Positions 1 to 8,575 of a stretch of DNA of 64,000 nt are shown here, piece by piece. Position numbers and translations under genes: made by a program. Below the pieces are notes generated by a model. It was not told the origin of the DNA and did not search any database. It saw only the letters and a list, made by a program, of their open reading frames with translations. This DNA is from Mycolicibacterium cosmeticum (GTDB taxonomy: Bacteria > Actinomycetota > Actinomycetes > Mycobacteriales > Mycobacteriaceae), in the NCBI RefSeq assembly GCF_000613185.1, contig NZ_CCBB010000001.1, positions 1,550,001 to 1,614,000 of the forward strand. Direction: 5' to 3'. Each line of letters begins with the position of its first letter. The first letter of the stretch is position 1.

Positions 1-1
1 A

Positions 2-2419
2 TTTCTCGTGGGGCTGGCTGTCCTCAACTTGTTCTCCAACGTCGCCGCCGACCGCCCCTTGCTCTGCCTGATCGATGACGAACAGTGGCTGGACCGGGCG
101 TCGGCGCAGATCCTCGCATTCGTTGCCCGCCGATTGGGATCCGAGTCGGTGGGGATGGTCTTTGCCGCCAGACAACCCACTCAAGCCGTGGCCGGGCTGC
201 CAACTTTGGTGATTCGAGGTTTGCGTGGACCCGATGCGAAGGCACTGCTCGATTCCGCGCTCACGGTTCCGGTGGACCCGCGGATCCGCCAGCAGATCAT
301 CGCCGAGACCCATGGCAATCCACTGGCATTACTGGAATTGCCCCGTGGGCTGAACCCCGACGAGTTGGCGGGCGGGTTCGGATTGCCGGGCGGCGTGCAC
401 TTACCAGCCGAGATGGAACAGACCTTCGGCTCCCGTATCCGGGCATTACCCGACGCCACGCGGCGCTTGCTGCTGCTGGCTGCAGCCGAACCGACCGGTG
501 ACTCCGCCCTGATTTGGCGGGCCGCCGGTGACGTCGGGGTGGCATCCGAGGAAGCCGCTCCCGCGATCGAAGCCGGGCTGGCGTCATTCGGTGGCCGGGT
601 GAAGTTCCGCCATCCGTTGGTGCGTTCTGCGGCATATCGGTCAGCGTCGCTATCCGAGCGACAGCAGGCCCACCGCGCCCTGGCCACCGCCACCGACCCG
701 GGATCAGACCCTGATCGACGCGCTTGGCACCTTGCTCATGCTGTTACCGGCCCAGACGAAACCGTCGCCGCAGAACTGGAAGCCTCCGCAGGCCGCGCAC
801 ACGCCCGCGGCGGAATCAGCGCCACGGCAGCCTTCCTGGAGCGGGCTGCCATACTGTCGGTCGATTCCGCGAAACGCAGCGAACGGGCACTGGCAGCGGC
901 ATCGGCGAAAGTTCAGCTGGGCGCCTTCGACAGTGCCCAGGACCTGCTGACAATGGCAGAAGCGCAGCGCCCCAGCGATCTTCAACAAGCGCGAGGGGAT
1001 CTCATCCGGGCGCATATCGCGTATATCTCCAACCATGGCCGCGACTCGCCGCCGCTGCTACTGAGCGCGGCCAAACGCCTGGAATCGATTGACGTCACCC
1101 TGTCCCGAGTCACCTACTTGGACGCGATGTTGGCTGCCATGTTCGCGGGTCGCCTCGCCGTCAACGCCAACGTTTTCGACGTCGCCCTCGCCGCGCAGAC
1201 AGCACCCCGACCGGCCGGCACTCCCGACCGGCGGGATCACTTGCTGGATTGGCTGGTTCTGCATTACCGCCAGGGGTACGTCGCGGCCAGGCCCGCTCTG
1301 GGAGCCGTTCTCACAGCGTTCGACGACGGCTTATCACCTGACGAACAGCTCATCTGCGCGCTACTCTCGTCGTCGGCAGCCCACTTGGCCTGGGATGACG
1401 ACCGTTTCGACCTGGCGACGAGGCGCCATGTCGACGTTGCCCGCCATCGCGGTGCGATCGGTGACATCCCGGTCGCGCTGAGTTCCCGCGCAACAGCGTT
1501 GTTGTTCTTCGGTGACCTCGCCGGTGCCGCGGCGGTGATCGATGAGCTCGAAGCCGCACAGGATGCGACCGGCAGCAGCCTCGCTCCGTACGCGGCGTTG
1601 GGCCTTGCCGCCCTGCGCGGTGACCGAGCACAGGCCATGGCACTCATCGAGGCGACGGTGGCCGAAGTGACGGCGCGGGGCGAGGGCAACGGTCTCACGG
1701 TGGCCTGGTGGGCTGAAGCGGTCCTGCACAACGGTTCCGGAGATTATCGCCGGGCTCTGGGCGCTGCCGAGCTGGCCGCACAGTTTCCGCCCGAATTGGC
1801 ATCGGCGAATTGGGCGCTGCCCGAACTCGTCGAGGCGGCGGCCCGCGGCGGCGCCTCCGAGAAGGCAGCGGATGCGTTCACCCGATTGGAAGAGCTGACC
1901 GCCGCCAGCGGTACCGATTGGGCATTGGGACTCGGCGCGCGCTCAGCGGCACTGCTGCATCAGGGCGCGGACGCCGAGCGTCTCTACCTGGAGTCGATCG
2001 AACGGTTCGGTCGGACACGTGTTCGCGGGGATCTGGCTCGCGCGCACCTGCTCTACGGAGAATGGTTGCGGCGCGAACGGCGACGCGCGGATGCCCGAGA
2101 ACATCTGCGCATTGCCCACACGATGTTCGTTTCGATGACGATGAGCGCATTCGCCGAGCGGACACAGCGTGAGTTGAGGGCGGTGGGTGACACGGCGATG
2201 CACGAACGAACCCCGTTCGATGCCGACCGGGGCCTCACCGCACAGGAGTCACAGGTCGCGCGGCTTGCCCGCGATGGATTGTCCAACGCCGAGATCGGAG
2301 CCCGGCTGTTCATCAGCGCCCGCACGGTGCAGTACCACCTCAGCAAGGTCTTCGCGAAGCTCGAGGTGAGCTCCCGCAGTCAGCTCGATCGCGCATTGCC
2401 GCCCGGGGACCAGACGTGA
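2..2419 (+). CDS. LuxR-family regulator with AAA/TPR body, 5' end outside window
   Basis: Large ATPase-type LuxR regulator (LAL/MalT-like) expected to sense a ligand and activate transcription. The reading frame is open to the left edge, and the visible protein begins just before a Walker B-like stretch (LLCLIDDEQWLD). The Walker A part of the ATPase domain must therefore lie upstream, so the GTG at base 8 is not the true start. The middle (about 250-720) is alanine-rich helical repeat sequence of the TPR type. The last 65 residues form a clear LuxR helix-turn-helix (LTAQESQVARLARDGLSNAE, then ARTVQYHLSKVFAKL). The ligand is unknown. The DUF1348 and oxidoreductase genes follow on the same strand after about 200 bp and may be targets; that is inference. 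Confidence 0.85.
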   Translation, partial: FLVGLAVLNLFSNVAADRPLLCLIDDEQWLDRASAQILAFVARRLGSESVGMVFAARQPTQAVAGLPTLVIRGLRGPDAKALLDSALTVPVDPRIRQQIIAETHGNPLALLELPRGLNPDELAGGFGLPGGVHLPAEMEQTFGSRIRALPDATRRLLLLAAAEPTGDSALIWRAAGDVGVASEEAAPAIEAGLASFGGRVKFRHPLVRSAAYRSASLSERQQAHRALATATDPGSDPDRRAWHLAHAVTGPDETVAAELEASAGRAHARGGISATAAFLERAAILSVDSAKRSERALAAASAKVQLGAFDSAQDLLTMAEAQRPSDLQQARGDLIRAHIAYISNHGRDSPPLLLSAAKRLESIDVTLSRVTYLDAMLAAMFAGRLAVNANVFDVALAAQTAPRPAGTPDRRDHLLDWLVLHYRQGYVAARPALGAVLTAFDDGLSPDEQLICALLSSSAAHLAWDDDRFDLATRRHVDVARHRGAIGDIPVALSSRATALLFFGDLAGAAAVIDELEAAQDATGSSLAPYAALGLAALRGDRAQAMALIEATVAEVTARGEGNGLTVAWWAEAVLHNGSGDYRRALGAAELAAQFPPELASANWALPELVEAAARGGASEKAADAFTRLEELTAASGTDWALGLGARSAALLHQGADAERLYLESIERFGRTRVRGDLARAHLLYGEWLRRERRRADAREHLRIAHTMFVSMTMSAFAERTQRELRAVGDTAMHERTPFDADRGLTAQESQVARLARDGLSNAEIGARLFISARTVQYHLSKVFAKLEVSSRSQLDRALPPGDQT

Positions 2420-2625
2420 CGAGCGGAGCCGCTACGACGCGCACCACGATGACGGCGAGACTGGTCACTGGACAGGACGGACACACCGACACTGTCCGGT
2501 TGGACTGTCCGATGGCGGATTCGCCCGCACCGCCTGACGACGACACTGGGTGAAGCTGTCCGCTGCGTCGGTCGACGCAGAAGGGCAGCCCTTTCCCACC
2601 CCTCACCGACGCCCGGGAGATGAGC

Positions 2626-3096
2626 ATGACGGTATCCGCACTGGTGCCTCCTTTCACCGACGAGTCCGCGACCGCGAAAGTCCGCGCCGGCGAGAACCTC
2701 TGGAACACCCGCGATCCCCAGCGCGTCGCTCTGGGCTATACGCAGGACAGCTGGTGGCGAAACCGCTCCACCTTCCTTCGGGGCAGAGATCAGATCGTCG
2801 ATTTCCTCGCGGGCAAATGGGCCTCCGAACACGACTACCGGCTGATCAAAGAACTCTGGGCGCACGGTGAGAGCCGTATTGCCGTCCGGTTCGCCTATGA
2901 GTATCACGACGAGACCGGCCAGTGGTTCCGCGCATACGGCAACGAGAACTGGGAGTTCGCTCCAGACGGCTTGATGAAGACCAGGCACGCCAGCATCAAC
3001 GACGTCCGCATCACCGACTCTGCCCGCCTCTTCCACTGGGACAGTGCGGGGTCACGGCCCGCCGACCATCCTGGCCTCACGGAACTCGGGCTGTGA
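2626..3096 (+). CDS. DUF1348 family (NTF2-like) protein
   Basis: Protein of 156 residues with the DUF1348/SnoaL-like NTF2 fold signature: an N-terminal helix with [13 protein letters not shown], then [18 protein letters not shown], and a central [23 protein letters not shown] strand region split by aromatic residues. Members are small cone-shaped proteins without an agreed activity. I chose the second ATG because GGGAGA at 2615-2620 lies 5 bases ahead of it; the ATG at 2620 overlaps that ribosome site. The stop codon overlaps the next gene's ATG (TGATG), so the two are probably translated together. A role with the neighbouring quinone oxidoreductase in handling a reactive carbonyl is possible but unproven. 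Confidence 0.8.
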   Translation: MTVSALVPPFTDESATAKVRAGENLWNTRDPQRVALGYTQDSWWRNRSTFLRGRDQIVDFLAGKWASEHDYRLIKELWAHGESRIAVRFAYEYHDETGQWFRAYGNENWEFAPDGLMKTRHASINDVRITDSARLFHWDSAGSRPADHPGLTELGL

Positions 3097-4085
3097 TGAA
3101 ACCGCACGCCCGGCTGATGAAAGCCGTCGGCCTCACCGAGTACGGCGGACCTGAGGTCCTCAAGCTGGTCGAAGTGCCGGTACCCGCAACCGGGGCACGG
3201 CAGATTCGCATCCGCGTGCATGCCGCCACGGTCAATCCGGGCGACACCTTGTTGCGCTCCGGAGACCTGGACGAACAGTTGCGCTCCGGGCCGTTGCGTC
3301 CGCCGTTCATCCCCGGCATGGAAGCCGCCGGCGTCGTGGACGAGATCGGACCCGAGGCGCGGACCGACCTGCACGTCGGTGACCGCGTGATGACCATCGT
3401 CATGCCGATTGACGCCACTGGCGGGGCGTACGCAGAGTACTTGGTGGTGGCCCCGGATCAAGTCACGCTCGCCCCCGCGGGCAGCGCCCACGCGGCTGCG
3501 GCGACATTGCCGATGAACGGTCTCACCGCGCGCCTCGCTCTGGACATGCTGAACCTGCACCCCGGCCAAACGCTTGCCGTCACGGGCGCGGCCGGCGCGG
3601 TGGGTGGGTACACCATCCAGCTGGCCAAGGCCGACGGGTTGCGCGTGATCGCCGACGCCGCCCCCGCCGACGAGACGCTGGTGGCGGACTTGGGCGCCGA
3701 CCAGATCGTCACGCGCGGTCCCGGGGTGGGAGAACGCATCCGCCAGTGGTGGCCCGGCGGGGTCGACGCAGTTGTCGACGGTTCGTTGCAGGGGGTGGAC
3801 GTGGTGCCCGCACTGCGCGACGGCGGACAACTCGCCACGGTCCGCGGCTGGGAACTGCGCGGCGGCCCGGACCCCCGTGCGGACCGCGATATCACCGTCC
3901 GGGAGGTCTTCGTCCCGGAGTACACCCACGCCCACGCCAAACTCGACGAGCTCCGCATGCTGGCCGAGAAAGGGCTGCTGACGTTGCGGGTGGGGCGAAC
4001 CTATCCGGCTGCCGAGGCTGCCGAAGCCCATCGCGCCATCCAGTCCGGCGGCATCCGCGGCCGGATCGTGCTGACCTTCGACTGA
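3096..4085 (+). CDS. zinc-independent quinone oxidoreductase / MDR-family alcohol dehydrogenase
   Basis: Medium-chain dehydrogenase/reductase of the quinone oxidoreductase branch, predicted to use NADPH to reduce quinones or enals in the cytosol. After the GroES-like N-terminal domain (MKAVGLTEYGGPEVLKLVEV, then NPGDTLLRSG and FIPGMEAAGVV) comes a Rossmann domain with the nucleotide loop VTGAAGAVGGYTIQLAK. The cysteine ligands of zinc alcohol dehydrogenases are missing, as expected for this branch. The ATG at 3096 overlaps the upstream stop; the internal ATG at 3117 (MKAVGLTEYGG) is the usual family start and is a reasonable alternative. The next gene begins one base after the stop, so this lies in a tight operon. 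Confidence 0.85.
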   Translation: MKPHARLMKAVGLTEYGGPEVLKLVEVPVPATGARQIRIRVHAATVNPGDTLLRSGDLDEQLRSGPLRPPFIPGMEAAGVVDEIGPEARTDLHVGDRVMTIVMPIDATGGAYAEYLVVAPDQVTLAPAGSAHAAAATLPMNGLTARLALDMLNLHPGQTLAVTGAAGAVGGYTIQLAKADGLRVIADAAPADETLVADLGADQIVTRGPGVGERIRQWWPGGVDAVVDGSLQGVDVVPALRDGGQLATVRGWELRGGPDPRADRDITVREVFVPEYTHAHAKLDELRMLAEKGLLTLRVGRTYPAAEAAEAHRAIQSGGIRGRIVLTFD

Positions 4086-4721
4086 ATGAGTGCCACCGTG
4101 GACCTGATGAAGACGATGGGAGTCGACACCGCCGGAGCCGGCCCCGGCATCATGTCTGCCGCTGCCGCACACATTCAGGAAGTCGTGCATCCGGAGATCT
4201 ACCACCACAGCGTCCGGACGTTTCTGCTCGGACGGCAGGCGGCCCTGCGGGATGGAGTGCCGAATCTCGACACCGAGGCACTGTGTCTCGCAGCGCTTTT
4301 CCATGACGCGGGGACGGCGGATCGGTACAACGGCCCCGCGCGGTTCGAGGTGGAGGGCGCCGATGCCGCCGCTGCGTTCCTGAGCCGGCACGGTTGGAGC
4401 GCCGCGAAGATCGACTCCGTCTGGGAAGCGATAGCCCTGCACACCACACCGGGCATTCCCCAGCGCCGGGGTCCCATAGCTCACTACCTACGCCGCGGTG
4501 TCGAGATCGAGTTCGGCCCAGCGGCGTTACGCGCCGCGTTTGCTTCTCCCATCGCGGAGGCAGAGAAGCGGTTTCCCCGCGACCGCCTAGAAGAGATCTT
4601 GCAGACCTTGGTCATCGAACAGGCTCTGCAACAACCGGCCAAAGCCCGCGCGCCGTCCTGGGCGGCAGATCTTGTCCGACAGCACCGACCGGGACATCCC
4701 GGAATCAATCCCGGCTTCTGA
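4086..4721 (+). CDS. HD-domain phosphohydrolase-like protein
   Basis: Protein of 211 residues with an HD metal-binding domain: His41 in the first helix (EIYHHSVRTFLLG), the HD pair at residues 73-74 (ALFHDAG), and a later His near residue 118 (AIALHTTPG). The layout resembles cyanamide hydratase-like HD proteins, which hydrolyse or hydrate small nitriles, as well as general HD phosphohydrolases. The substrate cannot be told from sequence. It starts directly after the stop of the oxidoreductase gene and is the third member of a close-packed run, suggesting that the three products act on one compound. Confidence 0.8.
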   Translation: MSATVDLMKTMGVDTAGAGPGIMSAAAAHIQEVVHPEIYHHSVRTFLLGRQAALRDGVPNLDTEALCLAALFHDAGTADRYNGPARFEVEGADAAAAFLSRHGWSAAKIDSVWEAIALHTTPGIPQRRGPIAHYLRRGVEIEFGPAALRAAFASPIAEAEKRFPRDRLEEILQTLVIEQALQQPAKARAPSWAADLVRQHRPGHPGINPGF

Positions 4722-4757
4722 TAGTTCGTCAAGAAGGCCGCGACAGTGAGGAAGACC

Positions 4758-5186
4758 ATGACAGAAGCATTCGATTTCGACGCGATGAACCGTCAGGTGA
4801 TCAGCGAGTTCCGGGCCAACGGCGGCACCGCGGGCGGCGTGTTCGAAGGCAAGCCGCTGGTGCTGGTGCACCACATCGGCGCGAAGTCCGGCAAGGAACG
4901 CATCGCTCCGCTGGTCCCCCTGATCGAGGGCGACCGCATCTACATCTTCGCCAGCAAGGGCGGCGCCGACACCAACCCCGACTGGTTCCACAACCTCGTC
5001 GCGCATCCCGAGGTGACCGTCGAGTGGAAGACCGAGACCTTCCCGGTGACGGCGCGGGTGCTCGAGGGCGCCGAGCGCGACGCCATCTATGCCAAGCAGA
5101 CCGCCGTCGAGCCGCAGTTCGGTGACTACCAGCGCAACACCACGCGGGTGATTCCGGTGGTCGAGCTGGTCCGGCGTCCGGCGTAG
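4758..5186 (+). CDS. deazaflavin (F420)-dependent nitroreductase family protein
   Basis: Small protein (142 residues) of the Ddn/Rv3547 family, a split-barrel fold that binds F420 and reduces quinones or nitro compounds. Recognisable family features are VLVHHIGAKSGKERIAPL, then IYIFASKGGADTNPDWFHNL and the closing QFGDYQRNTTRVIPVVEL. The ATG at 4758 was chosen because GAGGAAG sits about 5-9 bases upstream; a GTG at 4746 is an alternative that would place the ribosome site inside the gene. It follows the HD gene by 36 bases and probably belongs to the same transcript. The native substrate is unknown; paralogues are numerous in mycobacteria. Confidence 0.88.
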   Translation: MTEAFDFDAMNRQVISEFRANGGTAGGVFEGKPLVLVHHIGAKSGKERIAPLVPLIEGDRIYIFASKGGADTNPDWFHNLVAHPEVTVEWKTETFPVTARVLEGAERDAIYAKQTAVEPQFGDYQRNTTRVIPVVELVRRPA

Positions 5187-5320
5187 CCCGCCGCTCACCG
5201 CCACCCACCGACCGTTCGGCGCACCGGCCAGAAGCTTCGGCGCCGCCCACACCCGTGTGACTCACATCTCATTTAGGTTCGACTTCAAGCTGGTTCACAG
5301 TCGACCTCAAGGAGTCACCG

Positions 5321-5662
5321 GTGCCCACAACCGACAGTCCGCCCGCCCCCACGGGCGCCGAGTTCCTGCACATGCAGGACAGTCCCGAGTTCCAGGAGTT
5401 GCGCAGCAAGCTGCGTCGGTTCGTCTTCCCGATGACGGCGTTCTTCCTCGTCTGGTACGGGCTGTACGTGGTGCTCGGCGCCTTCGCCCACGACTTCATG
5501 GCCACCAAGGTGTTCGGCAACGTCAACGTCGGGTTGCTGCTCGGCCTGGGGCAGTTCGTCACCACCTTCCTCATCACCGGCATCTACGTCCGGTTCGCCA
5601 ACCGTGAGCTGGATCCGCGGGCCGCGGCCATCCGGTCCGAGCTGGAAGGCCCGGCGAAGTGA
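5321..5662 (+). CDS. DUF485 membrane protein (YjcH-like)
   Basis: Protein of 113 residues with a soluble N-terminus and two predicted transmembrane helices, about residues 35-58 (FPMTAFFLVWYGLYVVLGAF) and 68-92 (VGLLLGLGQFVTTFLITGIY). This is the DUF485 pattern of YjcH, the small partner encoded just before acetate permease in many bacteria. It starts with GTG, with AAGGAG-like bases (5307-5312) ahead. Its stop overlaps the GTG of the symporter gene (GTGA), so the two are translationally coupled. It probably supports assembly or activity of the transporter; its exact job is not established. Confidence 0.88.
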   Translation: MPTTDSPPAPTGAEFLHMQDSPEFQELRSKLRRFVFPMTAFFLVWYGLYVVLGAFAHDFMATKVFGNVNVGLLLGLGQFVTTFLITGIYVRFANRELDPRAAAIRSELEGPAK

Positions 5663-7290
5663 CCACCCTTGTCGCCGCCGCCGACTCGGTGGGCAACCCG
5701 GTCGCCAATATCGCCATCTTCGGCCTGTTCGTCGCCGTCACCATGTACGTGGTGATCCGCGCCAGCGGCAACAACAAGTCCGCCGACCAGTTCTTCACCG
5801 GCGGCCGCGCCTTCTCCGGGCCGCAGAACGGCATCGCCATCGCCGGTGACTACCTGTCGGCGGCCAGCTTCCTGGGTATCGCCGGGGCCATCGCGGTGTA
5901 CGGCTACGACGGGTTCCTGTACTCGATCGGCTTCCTGGTCGCCTGGCTGGTGGCCCTGCTGCTGGTGGCCGAACTGCTGCGCAACACCGGCCGGTTCACC
6001 ATGGCCGACGTGCTGAGCTTCCGGCTCAAGCAACGCCCGGTCCGGCTGGCGGCCGCCACCACGACGTTGACGGTGTCGCTGTTCTACCTGCTGGCCCAGA
6101 TGGCCGGCGCCGGCGGCCTGGTCGCCCTGCTGCTCAACGTGCACAGCAAGGCGGGCCAGTCGCTGGTGATCGCCGTCGTCGGCATCCTGATGATCGTCTA
6201 CGTCCTGGTCGGCGGGATGAAGGGCACCACCTGGGTGCAGATCATCAAGGCCGTCCTGCTGATCACCGGCGCCGCCCTGATGACCGTCATGGTGCTGGCC
6301 AAGTTCGGGCTGAACTTCTCCGAGATCCTCGGTGCCGCCCAGTCCGCCGTCTCCGACGCCACCACCAAGGGCGTTGCCAGCCGTGACGTGCTCGCACCCG
6401 GCGCCCAGTACGGCGGGTCCACGGAATCGAAGATCAACTTCCTGTCGCTGGGTCTGGCGCTGGTGCTGGGCACCGCGGGCCTGCCGCACGTGCTGATGCG
6501 CTTCTACACCGTGCCCACCGCCAAGGAAGCCCGCCGCTCGGTGGTGTGGGCGATCGCCCTCATCGGCGCCTTCTACCTGTTCACCCTGGTGCTGGGTTAC
6601 GGCGCCGCCGCGATCGTCGGGCCGGACCGCATCCTGTCCGCGGCCGGCGGGCAGAACTCGGCGGCCCCGCTGCTGGCCCTGGAACTGGGGGGCGTGGTGC
6701 TGCTCGGCATCATCTCGGCGGTGGCGTTCGCCACCATCCTGGCGGTGGTGGCCGGCCTGACCATCACGGCCTCGGCGTCGTTCGCCCACGACGTGTACGC
6801 GTCGGTGCTCAAGGGCCACAAAGTAACCGAAGAGGAGCAGGTCAAGGTCTCCCGGATCACCGCGGTGGTGCTCGGGCTGGTGGCCATCGGGCTGGGCATC
6901 CTGGCCAACGGGCAGAACATCGCCTTCCTGGTGGCACTGGCCTTCGCGGTGGCCGCCGCGGCCAACCTGCCCACCATCGTGTACTCGCTGTACTGGCGCC
7001 GGTTCAACACCCGCGGCGCGCTGTGGAGCATGTACGGCGGGCTGATCTCGACCATCGTGCTGATCGTCTTCTCCCCCGCTGTTTCGGGCTCGAAGACGGC
7101 GATGATCCCGGGTGCGGATTTCGCGTGGTTCCCGCTGGCCAATCCCGGCATCGTGTCCATCCCGCTGGCCTTCCTGCTGGGCATCGTCGGCACCCTGACC
7201 TCGTCCGACCGGGGCAATCCGGAGGTCAACGCCGAGATGGAGGTGCGTTCGCTCACCGGTGTCGGCGCCGAGAAGGCCGTCATGCACTGA
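5659..7290 (+). CDS. actP: sodium/cation:acetate symporter ActP (SSS family)
   Basis: Integral membrane transporter of 543 residues with the solute:sodium symporter fold, expected to import acetate or other short monocarboxylates with a cation. Family landmarks are ADQFFTGGRAFSGPQNGIAI near the N-terminus, GDYLSAASFLGIAG in the second helix, and VYGYDGFLYSIGFLVAWLVA after it. About 13 hydrophobic segments are visible. The GTG start overlaps the DUF485 stop, the arrangement known from yjcH-actP. The usual acs gene is not adjacent. Length is close to family members (about 540-550). Substrate assignment rests on the family and the DUF485 partner; a related organic acid remains possible. Confidence 0.85.
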   Translation: MTTLVAAADSVGNPVANIAIFGLFVAVTMYVVIRASGNNKSADQFFTGGRAFSGPQNGIAIAGDYLSAASFLGIAGAIAVYGYDGFLYSIGFLVAWLVALLLVAELLRNTGRFTMADVLSFRLKQRPVRLAAATTTLTVSLFYLLAQMAGAGGLVALLLNVHSKAGQSLVIAVVGILMIVYVLVGGMKGTTWVQIIKAVLLITGAALMTVMVLAKFGLNFSEILGAAQSAVSDATTKGVASRDVLAPGAQYGGSTESKINFLSLGLALVLGTAGLPHVLMRFYTVPTAKEARRSVVWAIALIGAFYLFTLVLGYGAAAIVGPDRILSAAGGQNSAAPLLALELGGVVLLGIISAVAFATILAVVAGLTITASASFAHDVYASVLKGHKVTEEEQVKVSRITAVVLGLVAIGLGILANGQNIAFLVALAFAVAAAANLPTIVYSLYWRRFNTRGALWSMYGGLISTIVLIVFSPAVSGSKTAMIPGADFAWFPLANPGIVSIPLAFLLGIVGTLTSSDRGNPEVNAEMEVRSLTGVGAEKAVMH

Positions 7291-7308
7291 ATCGGGTATG
7301 GATTACCC

Positions 7309-8520
7309 ATGGCGGCGGCGGCGTTGTTCACCCGAGTGAGCACCCGCCGCCGTCTGGCCTTTCCGCTGCTGGCCTTCGCGTTCGCCGCCGTCATGCTCGG
7401 CACCACGTTGCCGACGCCGATGTACGCGCTGTACGCGGACGAGATGCACTTCGCGGTGCTGACCACCACCATCGTGTTCGCGGCCTACGCCGTCGGGGTG
7501 CTGGGCGCGTTGCTCGTCTTCGGCCGCTGGTCCGATGCGATCGGTCGGCGCCCGGTTCTGCTGGGTGGCATCGTCTTCGCGCTGGCCAGTGCCGTGGTGT
7601 TCATCTTCGCCGACAGCGTTGCGGTGCTGCTGGTGGGACGGCTGCTGTCGGGGCTGTCGGCGGGTGTCTTCACCGGGACGGCCACCGCGGCCGTCGTCGA
7701 GGCGCTGCCCGCCGCCGAGCGGGAGCGGGCCGCCACGGTCGCGACCATCGCCAACGTCGGTGGGCTGGGCAGCGGACCGGTGCTGGCCGGGCTGCTGGTG
7801 CAGTACGTCCCGCACCCGCTGGTGGTGCCGTTCGTCGTGCACATCGTGCTGATGGGGCTGGCGCTGGTGGCGGTGCTGATCGCCCCGGAAACCTCCGATC
7901 GCACCGGCCGGATCGGGTTCCAGCGGCTGTCCATTCCCGCCGAGGCGCGCGCCGTGTTTCTGACCGCCGCGACCGCGGCGTTCGCCGGTTTCGCGGTGAT
8001 GGGGTTGTTCACCTCGGTAGCGCCGGCGTTCGTGGCCAACGTGGCGGGCATCGGCAACCACGCCGTCGGCGGCGCGGTCGCGGCGTCGATCTTCGTCGCC
8101 TCGGCGCTGGCACAGCTGCTCGGCCGGCGGATCCCCCCGGCGCGTGCGGTCGCGGCGGGGTGCGCCATCCTGGTGCTCGGTATGGCGATACTGGCTGTGG
8201 CGCTGCGACTTTCGTCACTGGCCGGCATCCTGGTGGCGGCGTTGATCGCCGGTACCGGGCAGGGCATCAGCTTCAGCCGCGGGCTGGCCGCCGTCGTCGA
8301 GCAGGTTCCGGCCGACCGCCGCGCCGAGGTCAGCTCGACCTATTTCGTGGTCGCGTATGTGGCGATCTCGCTGCCCGTGGTGGGCGCGGGATTGGCCGCG
8401 CACGAATGGGGGCTGCGTACCGCCGGCGAGGTGTTCGCCATGGCCGTCGGGGTGCTGGCCGCACTGTGCTTCGCCGCGATCCTGGTGCAGGAGCGCCGGG
8501 CCACCGCCGCCAACGTGTGA
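7309..8520 (+). CDS. MFS transporter
   Basis: Major facilitator protein of 403 residues with about 12 predicted transmembrane segments, in the drug:H+ antiporter style. The cytoplasmic loop between helices 2 and 3 carries motif A (GRWSDAIGRRPVLLGG), and helix 5 resembles motif C (NVGGLGSGPVLAGLL). The start follows the acetate symporter stop by 18 bases, so the two may share a transcript, though a link in function is not evident. It most likely exports a small hydrophobic compound; no substrate can be assigned from sequence. Confidence 0.85.
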   Translation: MAAAALFTRVSTRRRLAFPLLAFAFAAVMLGTTLPTPMYALYADEMHFAVLTTTIVFAAYAVGVLGALLVFGRWSDAIGRRPVLLGGIVFALASAVVFIFADSVAVLLVGRLLSGLSAGVFTGTATAAVVEALPAAERERAATVATIANVGGLGSGPVLAGLLVQYVPHPLVVPFVVHIVLMGLALVAVLIAPETSDRTGRIGFQRLSIPAEARAVFLTAATAAFAGFAVMGLFTSVAPAFVANVAGIGNHAVGGAVAASIFVASALAQLLGRRIPPARAVAAGCAILVLGMAILAVALRLSSLAGILVAALIAGTGQGISFSRGLAAVVEQVPADRRAEVSSTYFVVAYVAISLPVVGAGLAAHEWGLRTAGEVFAMAVGVLAALCFAAILVQERRATAANV

Positions 8521-8575
8521 TGATGTGAGTGGTTCTACTCAGGCGGCGCCGGTGAGCGCGGCTTAGCGTCGAGCC

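Noticed and set aside
2904..4484. Long open frame on the reverse strand (526 codons) opposite the oxidoreductase and HD genes
   Set aside because: It is an antisense shadow of high-GC coding DNA: no family features, low-complexity Gly/Arg/His text, and the forward genes are well supported.
5256..5270. TGTGACTCACA-like sequence before the DUF485-actP pair as a Crp site
   Set aside because: The half-sites are 3 bases apart instead of 6, so it does not fit the known Crp spacing.
5584..7287. 567-codon reverse frame opposite the acetate symporter
   Set aside because: Its composition (runs of His, Gln, Gly and Arg) mirrors the hydrophobic codons of the symporter, so it is not a gene.
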